Of a DNA stretch of 9,322 nt, positions 1 to 7,508 are shown one piece after another. The translations under genes and the position numbers were made by a program. Location of the stretch: the NCBI GenBank assembly GCA_016932075.1, contig JAFGDP010000134.1:1-9322 (forward strand). The letters are read 5' to 3'. How positions within the stretch are numbered: position 1 is the stretch's first letter; the number at the start of each line of letters is the position of its first letter. The notes beneath the pieces were generated by a model. It did no database searches. It saw only the letters and a program-made list of their open reading frames with translations, and was not told the DNA's origin. Source of the stretch: Chitinispirillaceae bacterium. Lineage in GTDB: Bacteria; Fibrobacterota; Chitinivibrionia; Chitinivibrionales; Chitinispirillaceae.

Positions 1-114
1 CTCAAAAATCGCCGACCTCTCGCCAATCAACTGGAAATTGTCAAAGAGCAACTGAATCAAATACATGGGTTCGCCGAACGCTTACGCATATACCTTTGCC
101 GTGAACGGCAGTGA
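1..114 (+). CDS. Possible 3' end of an upstream gene (partial)
   Basis: Frame 1 is open from the window edge to a TGA at 112-114 and encodes 37 residues. The middle (LANQLEIVKEQLNQI) is charged, amphipathic and coiled-coil-like, the way a genuine protein tail can look. It has no hydrophobic stretch. It overlaps the start of the following large gene by about 50 bases in another frame, which is unusual and may mean that one of the two starts or ends is wrong. I do not recognise a family, and the fragment is too short to exclude chance. It could equally be noncoding sequence upstream of the large gene. Confidence 0.25.
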   Translation, partial: LKNRRPLANQLEIVKEQLNQIHGFAERLRIYLCRERQ

Positions 115-3100
115 TATCTTTATGGGAAATACCCATGGCATCTTCCATTCAACCGATAACGGTACGACCTGGACCGCTATAGACGAACTGTATAATCCAC
201 TTATTTATTCTCTATGTGTGAACGGTACGAATATTTTTGCCGGTACTGGTGGGGACGGCGTCTTTCGATCAGCCAACAATGGTACAAACTGGACTGTTGG
301 AAAAGCCGGGATGGGAAATCTGGGGGTCTCTGCTGTAAGTTACAGCGCTTCTTATATCTTTGCAGGCACATTAGATTATGTATATCGTTCGAGCGATAAT
401 GGAGCAAACTGGACTCGAATGAGCATTTCTGGGATAGGAAACCAAATATTCGCTTTTGCATTCATCGGGACAAATACCTTCGCGGGTAGTTGGAAAGGCG
501 TTTCTCGCTCAACCAACTACGGAGCAAGTTGGTCCCTCGTGAACACCGGCCTGACTAACCTAGATGTAAGGACTCTTGCCGTCAGCGGCACAAATATTTT
601 TGCCGGGACTTGGGACGGCGGAGTTTTTCTTTCTACTAACAACGGCGCAAACTGGACAGCGGTCAATAACGGCCTGACCAACCTCATAATACAGTCTCTT
701 GCCGCCATTGGCAGCAACCTTTTTGCAGGGACAGATGGCGGCGGGGTATTCCTTTCAACCGACAACGGCGCAAGCTGGACTGCCGCGAATAACGGCATAA
801 CAGACCTTGATATTAGGGCTCTTGCCGTCAGCGGCAGCAGCCTTTTTGCAGGGACAAATAGCGGCGGTGTTTTCCTGTCAACCGACAACGGAGCGAGCTG
901 GAGTGCAGTTAACACAGGACTTAACGGGTATCGGGCTCGTCAAATTCTAACCCTTGCGGCCAGCAGTACCCATCTCTTTGCAGGTACCTATGGAGGCGGT
1001 GTTTGGCGGCGGCCGCTTGCGGAAATGCCTGAGAATGTGCTTGTCAGAGACCAGAGCAATAACCTTCTTGCCACCTATACGACCCTGGAACCGGCTTTAG
1101 TCAACATCCAGTCCAATCAAAAGATTCAGGTTGTCAGGGGGAGCCATTCGATTAACACCGAATTTGATTTGACCGGCAGCGGGTTGACAAATACAACGCT
1201 TTCGTTTCTTTCGCCCTACATATCCGTTACCTGTAATAAATCAATCGCCCTGCCTGATGATGCCGCTTCAAAAATTAACGGGGTCGACGGATTAAACTAC
1301 ACCAACAGCCGGAAGATCCTTGTCGTGAGCGCCCCGAAGAGCGCTGCAGGGAGGATAAGAGCAATGGTTCCGGATTTATCAACCGCGATTTCGATCAGCC
1401 GGGAAGAGGAAACGATAGTATTAGGGCCGGGCGAATATACAATCGAAAGCGATTCATTCCATTTGAAAAACCGGTCGCTTATCGGCACAAGAGATCCGAT
1501 CAGGGGTTCAACTGAAATAAAACTGATCGGTCAGGCCGCTCATTCTCCGATTAATCTTGTCGGGGGCAACGAGGGGATCTTGATCCGCGATATAGTGTTC
1601 CGCAACGCACAAACCGGTCAGGAAGCCGGCAGTCGTATGGTGGTGGCGACCGGCGGTTGGTATGAGCAGGGGATTGCTTTTGAAATAGAAAACGTCGAGT
1701 TCATAAACGACGCCGTGGACAACGGCGGCAACCCGGTTTATCAACAGTCGTTGGCATGGGAGATATCGGCTTCGGCGGGGAAAGGGACAATGAGGAATTG
1801 TGTATTCAAGAATTTCAACTCGCCGTACTGGATGCTGAACGATTACAAAATTCATGAGAACGCATGGGAGGTGGACGCATGCGACTGGTCAGACTGCAAA
1901 GACGGCCCCATCTATCAGGTCCATGGCCCGGAAGACACGTGCAGGGGCACAAAAAAAATTTCCAATTCGAACTTCGGACCAGGTCCGGACGGCGCCAGAA
2001 ATTATATGATACTAGGCACTTCCTGTTTCCCTCCTTATGGCGACGATCCGTATTATGTAACTACTCAGGCGGAAGTGATTTCACGAACGTCCGGGAGTGG
2101 GAAAAACCTCTATTTTGCGACCCCGGATTATGTCGATTTTCTCAACAACGATTTCCGGCTGGTAACGACCTCTTCGCTTATAGACGACCATACCAACGGA
2201 TACACCGACATCACCTCCACGGAAGCGAATCTGGTAATTACATCGTCCGCGTTCTGTAATGTCAGGGTGACAGTCCCTGGAATTCCTGGAACAGGCATCG
2301 TAGAGTTTTTTGATGGGACGAAAACCATTTCCGGATTTCCGGACGGCTCGGTCGAGGTAAGCGAAGTAACCGACTGCAATCTGCGGCCGGTAAGCAGGAT
2401 AGTGATTAAACAGTTTATGTGCGGTCAAACAATTTATGCAATAATTTCGAGAAGGTCTGGTTATAACATTCCTCCGCTTGCGGATGATTACAACATTTTA
2501 GAAACAACATTCAATTGCAATCCGATATCGCAGCTGTCGTTTAATTTCTCCGAACTGCCGACACCGCCGGTAAAGAGTTGGACCATCGACTGCACTTCGC
2601 CATTTGCCGTTTCGAATTTAAAATCTTCTGTTTCAGGGACCGATGCGGTTCTGACGTGGAACGCAGGCTCGTCGTCTGATGCAATGGGAACCACGGTCTA
2701 CAGGACCGCAAGCCCGATTGTTCAGATTGCCTCGCTGTCCAAATCGGCGACACGCTATGTTGACAGCAGCGCTGCAGGGCTTGGTGCGACCTATACCGTT
2801 TTTGTGTACGATTCTATGGGAAATCGAAGCGCACCCTGTCAAACCGTACCGGCAAGCTACCTGTTCGTTGATGATAACGGCAACGATACTACCGGTAACG
2901 GCTCCAGGGAAAAACCATATCAAACCATCGGCAAAGCGGTTTCGCGGCTTCCCGCCAATCCCGTCAACTCATGGGTGATTTCGCTTTTTCCGGGCGAATA
3001 CGACGAGCACGTGAAGTTGAAAAATCCCAGGCGCAACTGGAGTGCGGACAAGAGACTGAGCTTCATGCCGCGCTATTCTGCTGCGGACAGCATGCCGCTG

Positions 3101-4252
3101 TGGGCGGCATTCGGCTGGAACGGCCGGTCGTGCCTTGAAATCCAAGGCGAGGATTATGTGACGGTGGAAGGAATACGGTTCATGGCGGCATCTGCGGACA
3201 GCGGTCACTGCAGTGGCCGTCACGCGGGTATGCTTTCATTGGTAAAGGAAGCGATCGTTATCGACGACAACGCCGATAATGCCACAATAAGACGCTGTTA
3301 TTTCCTCGGGACGCAAGAAAGAAAACTCGCGCGTGGCGTTTGTGCGAACGATGGAGCGGATTTCCTTCGCGTTGAAAACTGTATTTTCTACGGTCTCGCC
3401 GATGCCGGTATCGCAGCGGGCAAGGGCGGGACTGTACCGTCAAATTTATTAATTATCAATAACACCTTTTACGGCTGCGGATACGCCATGACCCTGGGCG
3501 GCGGAAGCAGAATCTCTTGTTCCAGGAACCCGGGCCCCAAGAACGGCAATAATTTCACCAATAATATCGTCATGAACTCCTCTTCGGGATACGCTTTCTT
3601 CGTCGCGTCTTGCCGGCTGAGAGACGGCATGATGGCGGTTTACGCCAGCGATTTCCATGGGTTATCAAGAGGCGTTATCATGCCTGTCTACGCGGGTAAG
3701 TGCCTCAGTTTCCATGATACCCTGATGCGCGATCCGCTTTTTGCTTCAACCGATACGACTGAATCTGGCAGTTCTGATTTCATGAAGCCGACATTGCCTG
3801 CGGTCGCCTGCGGCGGCCTGAGCGGAACATGTACCCCCAATGTTGACTTTTTCAACAAAACCCGTGACGTTCCTGTTTCCATGGGCGCGGTAGAAGGGGC
3901 ACAGCCCGCGGGAGGTGAGAACCTTGCTAAGAGAGCGGCCGCTTCGGCAGAGGGAGTGCGGCTTCCGATGGAGTTCGGGTTGTCCCAGAGTTATCCCAAT
4001 CCGTTCAGGCAGACGGCAAACATCCGGTTCCAGATACCCGGAACCGAAAGGGTGAGAACGTGCATCGAAATTCTGCGTTTTGACGGCAGAGTGGTAAAAA
4101 CGCTGGTAAACGACGAGCGGGCTCCCGGTTACTACCAGGTTGCGTGGGACGGCAGGGGAAATAGTCGGGAAGCTTTGCCGTCGGGATCATATCTGTATCG
4201 AATTAAAGCGGGTAATTTTTATAATGTTAAGCGGATGGTTCTGATGAGATGA
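65..4252 (+). CDS. Giant T9SS cargo: Asp-box propeller, two beta-helix regions, FnIII-like module, sorting tail
   Basis: This is probably a cell-surface or secreted binding or adhesion protein; no enzymatic residues are recognisable. Residues 1-320 carry seven Asp-box motifs (S-x-D/N-x-G-x-x-W) starting at residues 29, 69, 109, 149, 190, 231 and 272, closed by VWRRPLAEM at 313. Residues about 465-700 alternate short strands and N/G turns (IRDIVFRNA, IENVEFIND, MRNCVFKNF) like a right-handed parallel beta-helix. Residues about 845-925 resemble fibronectin III. Residues 932-1275 open with a VDDNGNDTTGNGSREKPYQTI segment typical of DUF1565-like beta-helices and close with SMGAVEG. The tail from YPNPF (1310) to KRMVLMR is a T9SS type A/FlgD-Ig-like sorting domain. 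Oddity: there is no signal peptide and no good ribosome site before ATG 65, although T9SS cargo needs Sec export; an in-frame TGA lies at 53-55. I therefore suspect a lost 5' end, a frameshift or a sequence junction. Domain calls are by eye. Confidence 0.85.
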   Translation: MGSPNAYAYTFAVNGSDIFMGNTHGIFHSTDNGTTWTAIDELYNPLIYSLCVNGTNIFAGTGGDGVFRSANNGTNWTVGKAGMGNLGVSAVSYSASYIFAGTLDYVYRSSDNGANWTRMSISGIGNQIFAFAFIGTNTFAGSWKGVSRSTNYGASWSLVNTGLTNLDVRTLAVSGTNIFAGTWDGGVFLSTNNGANWTAVNNGLTNLIIQSLAAIGSNLFAGTDGGGVFLSTDNGASWTAANNGITDLDIRALAVSGSSLFAGTNSGGVFLSTDNGASWSAVNTGLNGYRARQILTLAASSTHLFAGTYGGGVWRRPLAEMPENVLVRDQSNNLLATYTTLEPALVNIQSNQKIQVVRGSHSINTEFDLTGSGLTNTTLSFLSPYISVTCNKSIALPDDAASKINGVDGLNYTNSRKILVVSAPKSAAGRIRAMVPDLSTAISISREEETIVLGPGEYTIESDSFHLKNRSLIGTRDPIRGSTEIKLIGQAAHSPINLVGGNEGILIRDIVFRNAQTGQEAGSRMVVATGGWYEQGIAFEIENVEFINDAVDNGGNPVYQQSLAWEISASAGKGTMRNCVFKNFNSPYWMLNDYKIHENAWEVDACDWSDCKDGPIYQVHGPEDTCRGTKKISNSNFGPGPDGARNYMILGTSCFPPYGDDPYYVTTQAEVISRTSGSGKNLYFATPDYVDFLNNDFRLVTTSSLIDDHTNGYTDITSTEANLVITSSAFCNVRVTVPGIPGTGIVEFFDGTKTISGFPDGSVEVSEVTDCNLRPVSRIVIKQFMCGQTIYAIISRRSGYNIPPLADDYNILETTFNCNPISQLSFNFSELPTPPVKSWTIDCTSPFAVSNLKSSVSGTDAVLTWNAGSSSDAMGTTVYRTASPIVQIASLSKSATRYVDSSAAGLGATYTVFVYDSMGNRSAPCQTVPASYLFVDDNGNDTTGNGSREKPYQTIGKAVSRLPANPVNSWVISLFPGEYDEHVKLKNPRRNWSADKRLSFMPRYSAADSMPLWAAFGWNGRSCLEIQGEDYVTVEGIRFMAASADSGHCSGRHAGMLSLVKEAIVIDDNADNATIRRCYFLGTQERKLARGVCANDGADFLRVENCIFYGLADAGIAAGKGGTVPSNLLIINNTFYGCGYAMTLGGGSRISCSRNPGPKNGNNFTNNIVMNSSSGYAFFVASCRLRDGMMAVYASDFHGLSRGVIMPVYAGKCLSFHDTLMRDPLFASTDTTESGSSDFMKPTLPAVACGGLSGTCTPNVDFFNKTRDVPVSMGAVEGAQPAGGENLAKRAAASAEGVRLPMEFGLSQSYPNPFRQTANIRFQIPGTERVRTCIEILRFDGRVVKTLVNDERAPGYYQVAWDGRGNSREALPSGSYLYRIKAGNFYNVKRMVLMR
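86..1018 (+). repeat. Asp-box propeller repeats, seven units of 120-123 bp
   Basis: Seven consecutive coding repeats have Asp-box starts at 149, 269, 389, 509, 632, 755 and 878, so the period is 120 bp four times and then 123 bp. The last units are closest at DNA level: 24 bases at 709-732 and at 832-855 differ at a single position. Each unit gives one blade of the form LAVSGTNIFAGT...GGVFLSTDNGASWTAVNNGLTN. The array ends at the VWRRPL strand (1001-1018). Confidence 0.85.
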
Positions 4253-4289
4253 CTTCACATCCGCACAGAATTCTTAAAAACTCAGGCAA

Positions 4290-4313
4290 TTTTCATCAGT
4301 ATGGCTTATATTT
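4290..4313 (+). promoter_or_regulatory. Weak candidate promoter before the second repeat-protein gene
   Basis: The 98-bp gap between the first two large genes holds an A+T-rich TATATTTAA at 4307-4315, which fits a TATAAT-like -10 or, apart from the last G, the Bacteroidota TAnnTTTG element. The run TTTTC at 4290-4294 could serve as a poor upstream element. No -35 box close to TTGACA sits at proper spacing. It is listed because the gap is larger than expected inside a tight operon. Confidence 0.22.
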
Positions 4314-4337
4314 AATCAATATGATACTCCCACTGGA

Positions 4338-4342
4338 AGGAG
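4338..4342 (+). promoter_or_regulatory. Ribosome binding site deciding the start at 4351
   Basis: AGGAG lies 8 nt before ATG 4351. The frame is open back to an ATG at 4249 that overlaps the previous stop, but that start has no comparable site and would place 34 residues in front of an obvious signal peptide. Confidence 0.8.
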
Positions 4343-4350
4343 AGCTGCCA

Positions 4351-5604
4351 ATGCGGAGAAACAGCGCCTTTCTTGTGATCACCCTTGCGCTCTTGATTTT
4401 CAGCACCGCTTCATACGCGCAGTGGGTCCGCACCGCCGGTCCTGGATTCACAAACACGCATGTATCTTCACTGATTGAAAATGCGGGCGGCATTTTTGCC
4501 GGCGTTGCTCTTCCAGCCGGCGGTACAGGAGGCGTATTTCTTTACAATGACATCGGTTCTTCGTGGAACGCCGTCAATACCGGTCTGACAAACCGGGATG
4601 TGGGTGCGCTTGCCTCGGGCAGCGGCGTTCTCTATGCAGGCACGTGGGGGGGTGTATTCCGTTCAGCGGACAACGGAGCCTCCTGGACCGCCGTCAATAC
4701 CGGGTTGACAAATATGAATGTATTTACCCTTGCCGTAAACGGGACTTATGTATATGCCGGCACTTTTGGAGGCGGCGTGTTCCGCTATACGGACGCCTCT
4801 GCCGCGTGGGTCCCGGTCAATAACGGTTTAACGAACTTGAGTGTTTATGCTCTGGCGACACACGATAGCCATCTTCTTGCCGGGACGCACGGTGGCGGGA
4901 TATTCCGCTCTGTGGATACTGGCGCCTCCTGGACCGCGATCAACACAGGGCTGACAAACAGGGACATATTGTGCCTTGCCGCGGGCCCTTTCGGTTTGTT
5001 TGCCGGCACTGACGGCGGAGGCGTATTCCGCTCCCTGGACAGCGGGAACACATGGACGGCCGCCAATAACGGGCTTACGGAAACAGCAATTTTCTCCCTT
5101 GCCGCAAAAGACAGCATGGTTTTTGCAGGTTATGGACTTTCGGGCATGGGATCGCCCAGAGGCGGGGTATTCCGTTCTACCGATAACGGCGCATCATGGG
5201 TCAATGTTCGCACCGGGCTGTCGAATGAGACCGTAAGCGCTCTTCTAATAAGCAGCGTCTATGTTTTTGCCGGGTCATACGATTCCTATGTCTGGCGCAG
5301 GCCGATTACCGAGATGACGGCGGTAAAGTTTCCGGAAAAAAGCGAACATCATCCGCATACTCAATGCCTTATTAATTTTTCTTATCGAAATATTATTCTG
5401 TCATACACTCTTAAATCTCCTGTATCCGTGGAAATCGGCCTATATTCCGGTGATGGTAAAAGGCTGCTGCTTTTTGAAAAGGCGAGCTGTCCCGCGGGAA
5501 AACACATAATAAAACTCGATGGCAGAAAATTACCCGCCGGAATCTATTTGTATAAGTTTAAAGCCGGAAATTATCAGGAAAGCGGACGAATAATTGCCAG
5601 GTAA
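4351..5604 (+). CDS. Secreted Asp-box beta-propeller protein with T9SS-like C-terminal tail
   Basis: The protein has 417 residues from ATG 4351. Residues 1-23 form a signal peptide: two arginines, a hydrophobic core, then A-S-Y-A before Q24-W25. Asp-box-like motifs begin at residues 65, 105, 146, 187, 228 and 276 (for example SADNGASW, SVDTGASW, STDNGASW). The first and third are degenerate (YNDIGSSW, YTDASAAW). The propeller closes with VWRRPITEM at 314, almost the same position and wording as in the preceding giant protein. Residues about 345-417 form a small beta-sandwich-like T9SS type A tail (KLPAGIYLYKFKAGNY, ending GRIIAR). The likely role is an exported, surface-attached or released binding module; the ligand is unknown. 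Asp-boxes occur in sialidases and in Ycf48/sortilin-type propellers, but they are structural and no sialidase catalytic arginine triad or FRIP motif is visible, so I would not call it a glycosidase. Confidence 0.9.
   Translation: MRRNSAFLVITLALLIFSTASYAQWVRTAGPGFTNTHVSSLIENAGGIFAGVALPAGGTGGVFLYNDIGSSWNAVNTGLTNRDVGALASGSGVLYAGTWGGVFRSADNGASWTAVNTGLTNMNVFTLAVNGTYVYAGTFGGGVFRYTDASAAWVPVNNGLTNLSVYALATHDSHLLAGTHGGGIFRSVDTGASWTAINTGLTNRDILCLAAGPFGLFAGTDGGGVFRSLDSGNTWTAANNGLTETAIFSLAAKDSMVFAGYGLSGMGSPRGGVFRSTDNGASWVNVRTGLSNETVSALLISSVYVFAGSYDSYVWRRPITEMTAVKFPEKSEHHPHTQCLINFSYRNIILSYTLKSPVSVEIGLYSGDGKRLLLFEKASCPAGKHIIKLDGRKLPAGIYLYKFKAGNYQESGRIIAR
4543..5199 (+). repeat. Asp-box propeller repeats, six units
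   Basis: Six coding repeats have motif starts at 4543, 4663, 4786, 4909, 5032 and 5176. Spacing is 120, 123, 123, 123 and then 144 bp. The longer last interval carries an insertion with YGLSGMGSPRGG. The units share wording with those of the preceding gene (GGVFRSTDNGASW, AVNTGLTN), pointing to a common cassette origin. Confidence 0.8.
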
Positions 5605-5631
5605 TCAATTACTACAAAATGGGTCGTGTTC

Positions 5632-5636
5632 AGGAG
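5632..5636 (+). promoter_or_regulatory. Ribosome binding site deciding the start at 5646
   Basis: AGGAG lies 9 nt before ATG 5646. The upstream in-frame ATG at 5619 precedes this site and would add nine charged residues ahead of the signal peptide, so 5646 is preferred. Confidence 0.75.
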
Positions 5637-5645
5637 AAGTTTAAA

Positions 5646-7424
5646 ATGAAATGGCTGCTGTATTTTTCGGTACCAGTCTATCTGTTTTTCAGCGCTCTCC
5701 CGTGCAGGGCTCAGCAGTTGCCATACTTGTTATGGGCGAAAAATATGGGAAGCACCAATGCGGATGGGGCCCGTTCCATTTTTATTGACGGTGAGGGCAA
5801 TGTTTATACGACCGGCGGCTTCATCGGCACAGTGGATTTTGACCCTGGTCCCGGCGTCTTTAACCTTTCCGCGGCAGGGAATAATGTCAATGCCTATACT
5901 CAGAAGCTGGACTCCTCGGGCAATCTGAAATGGGCGGAAAGCATGGGGGGAAGGCATTCCTACGGCGATTACGGGGCAACTGTGGCCGTTGACCAGTCGG
6001 GCAACGTATATACAGCCGGATATTTCCATGATACGGTGGATTTTGACCCTAGCCCTGACACATTCATTTTGATCTCTCATAGAGCTGGGTCTGCAAACGA
6101 CAACCCCGATATCTTCATTCAAAAGCTTGATTCTTCCAGCAATTTCGTGTGGGCAAAACAGATAGGCGGTAAGACAGGCACCGCGGCGTGCAGGAATTCA
6201 ATCGCCCTGGACTCGTCTGGAAACATCTTTCTGGCCGGATATTTTTATGAGATCGTGGATTTTGACCCTGGCCCTGACACCTTTAACCTTAACTGGGCAG
6301 GAGGTCAGCAGTTCATTGCAAAGCTGGACTCTTCCGGCAATCTGCTCTGGGCAGAAAATTTCGGGGGAAGAGGTTGGGGAAGTACCCCGTCTTCAATAGC
6401 GGTTAATGGCCGGTCAGGTAACATATATATAGCCGGAACTTTTGAAGGGACCGGAGATTTTGATCCCGGCCCTGACACGCTTATAATGACTTCGCCGGGT
6501 TCCGCCTATGGTTATACCGATAGTTACATAATGAAACTGGATTCTTCAGGCGCCATGATCTGGGCGAATAAAATCGGGGGCTCTTATAATGACGTGATTC
6601 AAGAAATGGCCATTGACGCGTCGGAAAATATTTATATCACCGGAGGATTCCAGGATGTGGCGGATTTTAATCCGGGGCCTGGCGCTTATTTTATGACTTC
6701 GGCAGGAGGCGCGGATATTTATGCGGTGAAACTGGACTCCTCGGGAAATTTCATTCAGTCGGCAGCAACAGGGGGAGCGGATTTTGAAGGGGGCAGATCC
6801 ATAGGAATTGATGATTCAGGAAATGTGTTCCTCACGGGTTATTTTACAGGCTCTGTTGATTTCGACCCGGGACCCGGTGTTTATACTATGACGCCCGCCG
6901 GTACGATAGATAATTTTATCCTGAAATTTGACTCTTCCTTTAACTTCGCATGGGCCGTACGCCTCGGCGGACCAGGTTCACTAACAGGAGTGACTATTAT
7001 AAAGATTGCCGGCCCGAAAAGCGATTTGTATCTGGCGGGAAGTTTCGATGATAATGCGGTTGATTTTGACCCTGGTCCGGGAGTATTCAACCTGACCTCG
7101 GCAGGAAATGACGACATTTTCGTCGCCAGATGGAGCCAGTTTCCCCCTTCCGGCGTTATCACTCCGAAGCGCCCTGAACAATCGTCCGTTGTCTGTGAAA
7201 GTTCTTCCAGGATCCTCCGTTACACCTTGCCGATGCAGTGCCGGGTGAGCATTGACTATTACGACATCAAAGGCCGTCTGGTCGCCTCGCCGGTCAACAC
7301 CGTGCAGGGACCGGGGAACTATTCGCTCGTCACGCCGGTGTCGGGAATGGCGAAAGGCGCATATGTACAGGTCTTTAAAGCCGGCGGGTTCGTGAAAACG
7401 GAACGGGTGATGGCTGTTCGATGA
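5646..7424 (+). CDS. Secreted seven-repeat DFDPGPG beta-propeller protein with T9SS-like tail
   Basis: The protein has 592 residues. Residues 1-22 form a signal peptide (MKWLLYFSVPVYLFF core, cleavage likely after C-R-A before QQ). The body has seven repeats of 65-73 residues, each with an acidic turn D-F-D/N-P-x-P starting at residues 64, 132, 205, 271, 340, 405 and 473. Six copies of a K-L/F-D-S-S-x-x-strand (KLDSSGNLLWAENFGG type) alternate with strands such as GNVYTTGGF. The N-terminal LPYLLWAKNMGS supplies the seventh copy of the WA-x-x-x-GG strand, which fits a ring closed by its two ends. This resembles the SBBP-type beta-propeller repeats common in FCB-group secreted proteins. Residues about 515-592 form a T9SS type A-like tail ending ERVMAVR. 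Only 41 bp separate it from the preceding gene, so the two are probably co-transcribed. Function is unknown; a surface binding role is inferred. The acidic loops may bind calcium. Confidence 0.88.
   Translation: MKWLLYFSVPVYLFFSALPCRAQQLPYLLWAKNMGSTNADGARSIFIDGEGNVYTTGGFIGTVDFDPGPGVFNLSAAGNNVNAYTQKLDSSGNLKWAESMGGRHSYGDYGATVAVDQSGNVYTAGYFHDTVDFDPSPDTFILISHRAGSANDNPDIFIQKLDSSSNFVWAKQIGGKTGTAACRNSIALDSSGNIFLAGYFYEIVDFDPGPDTFNLNWAGGQQFIAKLDSSGNLLWAENFGGRGWGSTPSSIAVNGRSGNIYIAGTFEGTGDFDPGPDTLIMTSPGSAYGYTDSYIMKLDSSGAMIWANKIGGSYNDVIQEMAIDASENIYITGGFQDVADFNPGPGAYFMTSAGGADIYAVKLDSSGNFIQSAATGGADFEGGRSIGIDDSGNVFLTGYFTGSVDFDPGPGVYTMTPAGTIDNFILKFDSSFNFAWAVRLGGPGSLTGVTIIKIAGPKSDLYLAGSFDDNAVDFDPGPGVFNLTSAGNDDIFVARWSQFPPSGVITPKRPEQSSVVCESSSRILRYTLPMQCRVSIDYYDIKGRLVASPVNTVQGPGNYSLVTPVSGMAKGAYVQVFKAGGFVKTERVMAVR
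5835..7082 (+). repeat. Seven DFDPGPG repeat units
   Basis: Coding repeats with the D-F-D/N-P-x-P turn begin at 5835, 6039, 6258, 6456, 6663, 6858 and 7062. Their spacing is 204, 219, 198, 207, 195 and 204 bp. The consensus unit is VDFDPGPGVFNLTSAG. Unit 2 reads DFDPSPD and unit 5 is the most divergent (ADFNPGPGAYFM). Confidence 0.88.
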
Positions 7425-7508
7425 GGAAGGCAATATGAGGACGAAAGCTGGAGTGGCTTCTCACTGCAATGCCTGCGGTTCCGCCCTTTTCGCCTGATGC
7501 GGTATACG

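Noticed and set aside
517..915. Minus-strand open frame with repeated PPLFVPAK-like units over the first propeller
   Set aside because: Its periodicity is simply the reverse reading of the Asp-box repeats on the plus strand.
4249..4350. ATG at 4249 overlapping the previous stop (ATGA) as the start of the second repeat-protein gene
   Set aside because: The overlap looks like translational coupling, but the 34 extra residues would precede a textbook signal peptide, while ATG 4351 has AGGAG at the right distance.
4351..5604. Sialidase (neuraminidase) annotation for the Asp-box proteins
   Set aside because: Asp-boxes are structural turns found in many propellers. No catalytic arginine triad, nucleophilic tyrosine/glutamate pair or FRIP motif is visible.
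86..7082. CRISPR array or tandem DNA satellite
   Set aside because: The regular 120-220 bp periodicities are in frame, diverge mainly at codon third positions and encode propeller blades, so they are protein repeats.
7475..7484. GCGGTTCCGC palindrome followed by CCTTTT as a terminator between the convergent genes
   Set aside because: The arms are immediately adjacent, so no stable hairpin loop can form, and the T run is short and interrupted. No convincing terminator is present.
7435..7497. 20-codon open frame with SHCNACG after the third repeat-protein gene
   Set aside because: It has a GGAAGG-like site and starts 10 bp after the stop, but it is too short, has no recognisable homology, and a single pair of cysteines is not evidence of a gene.
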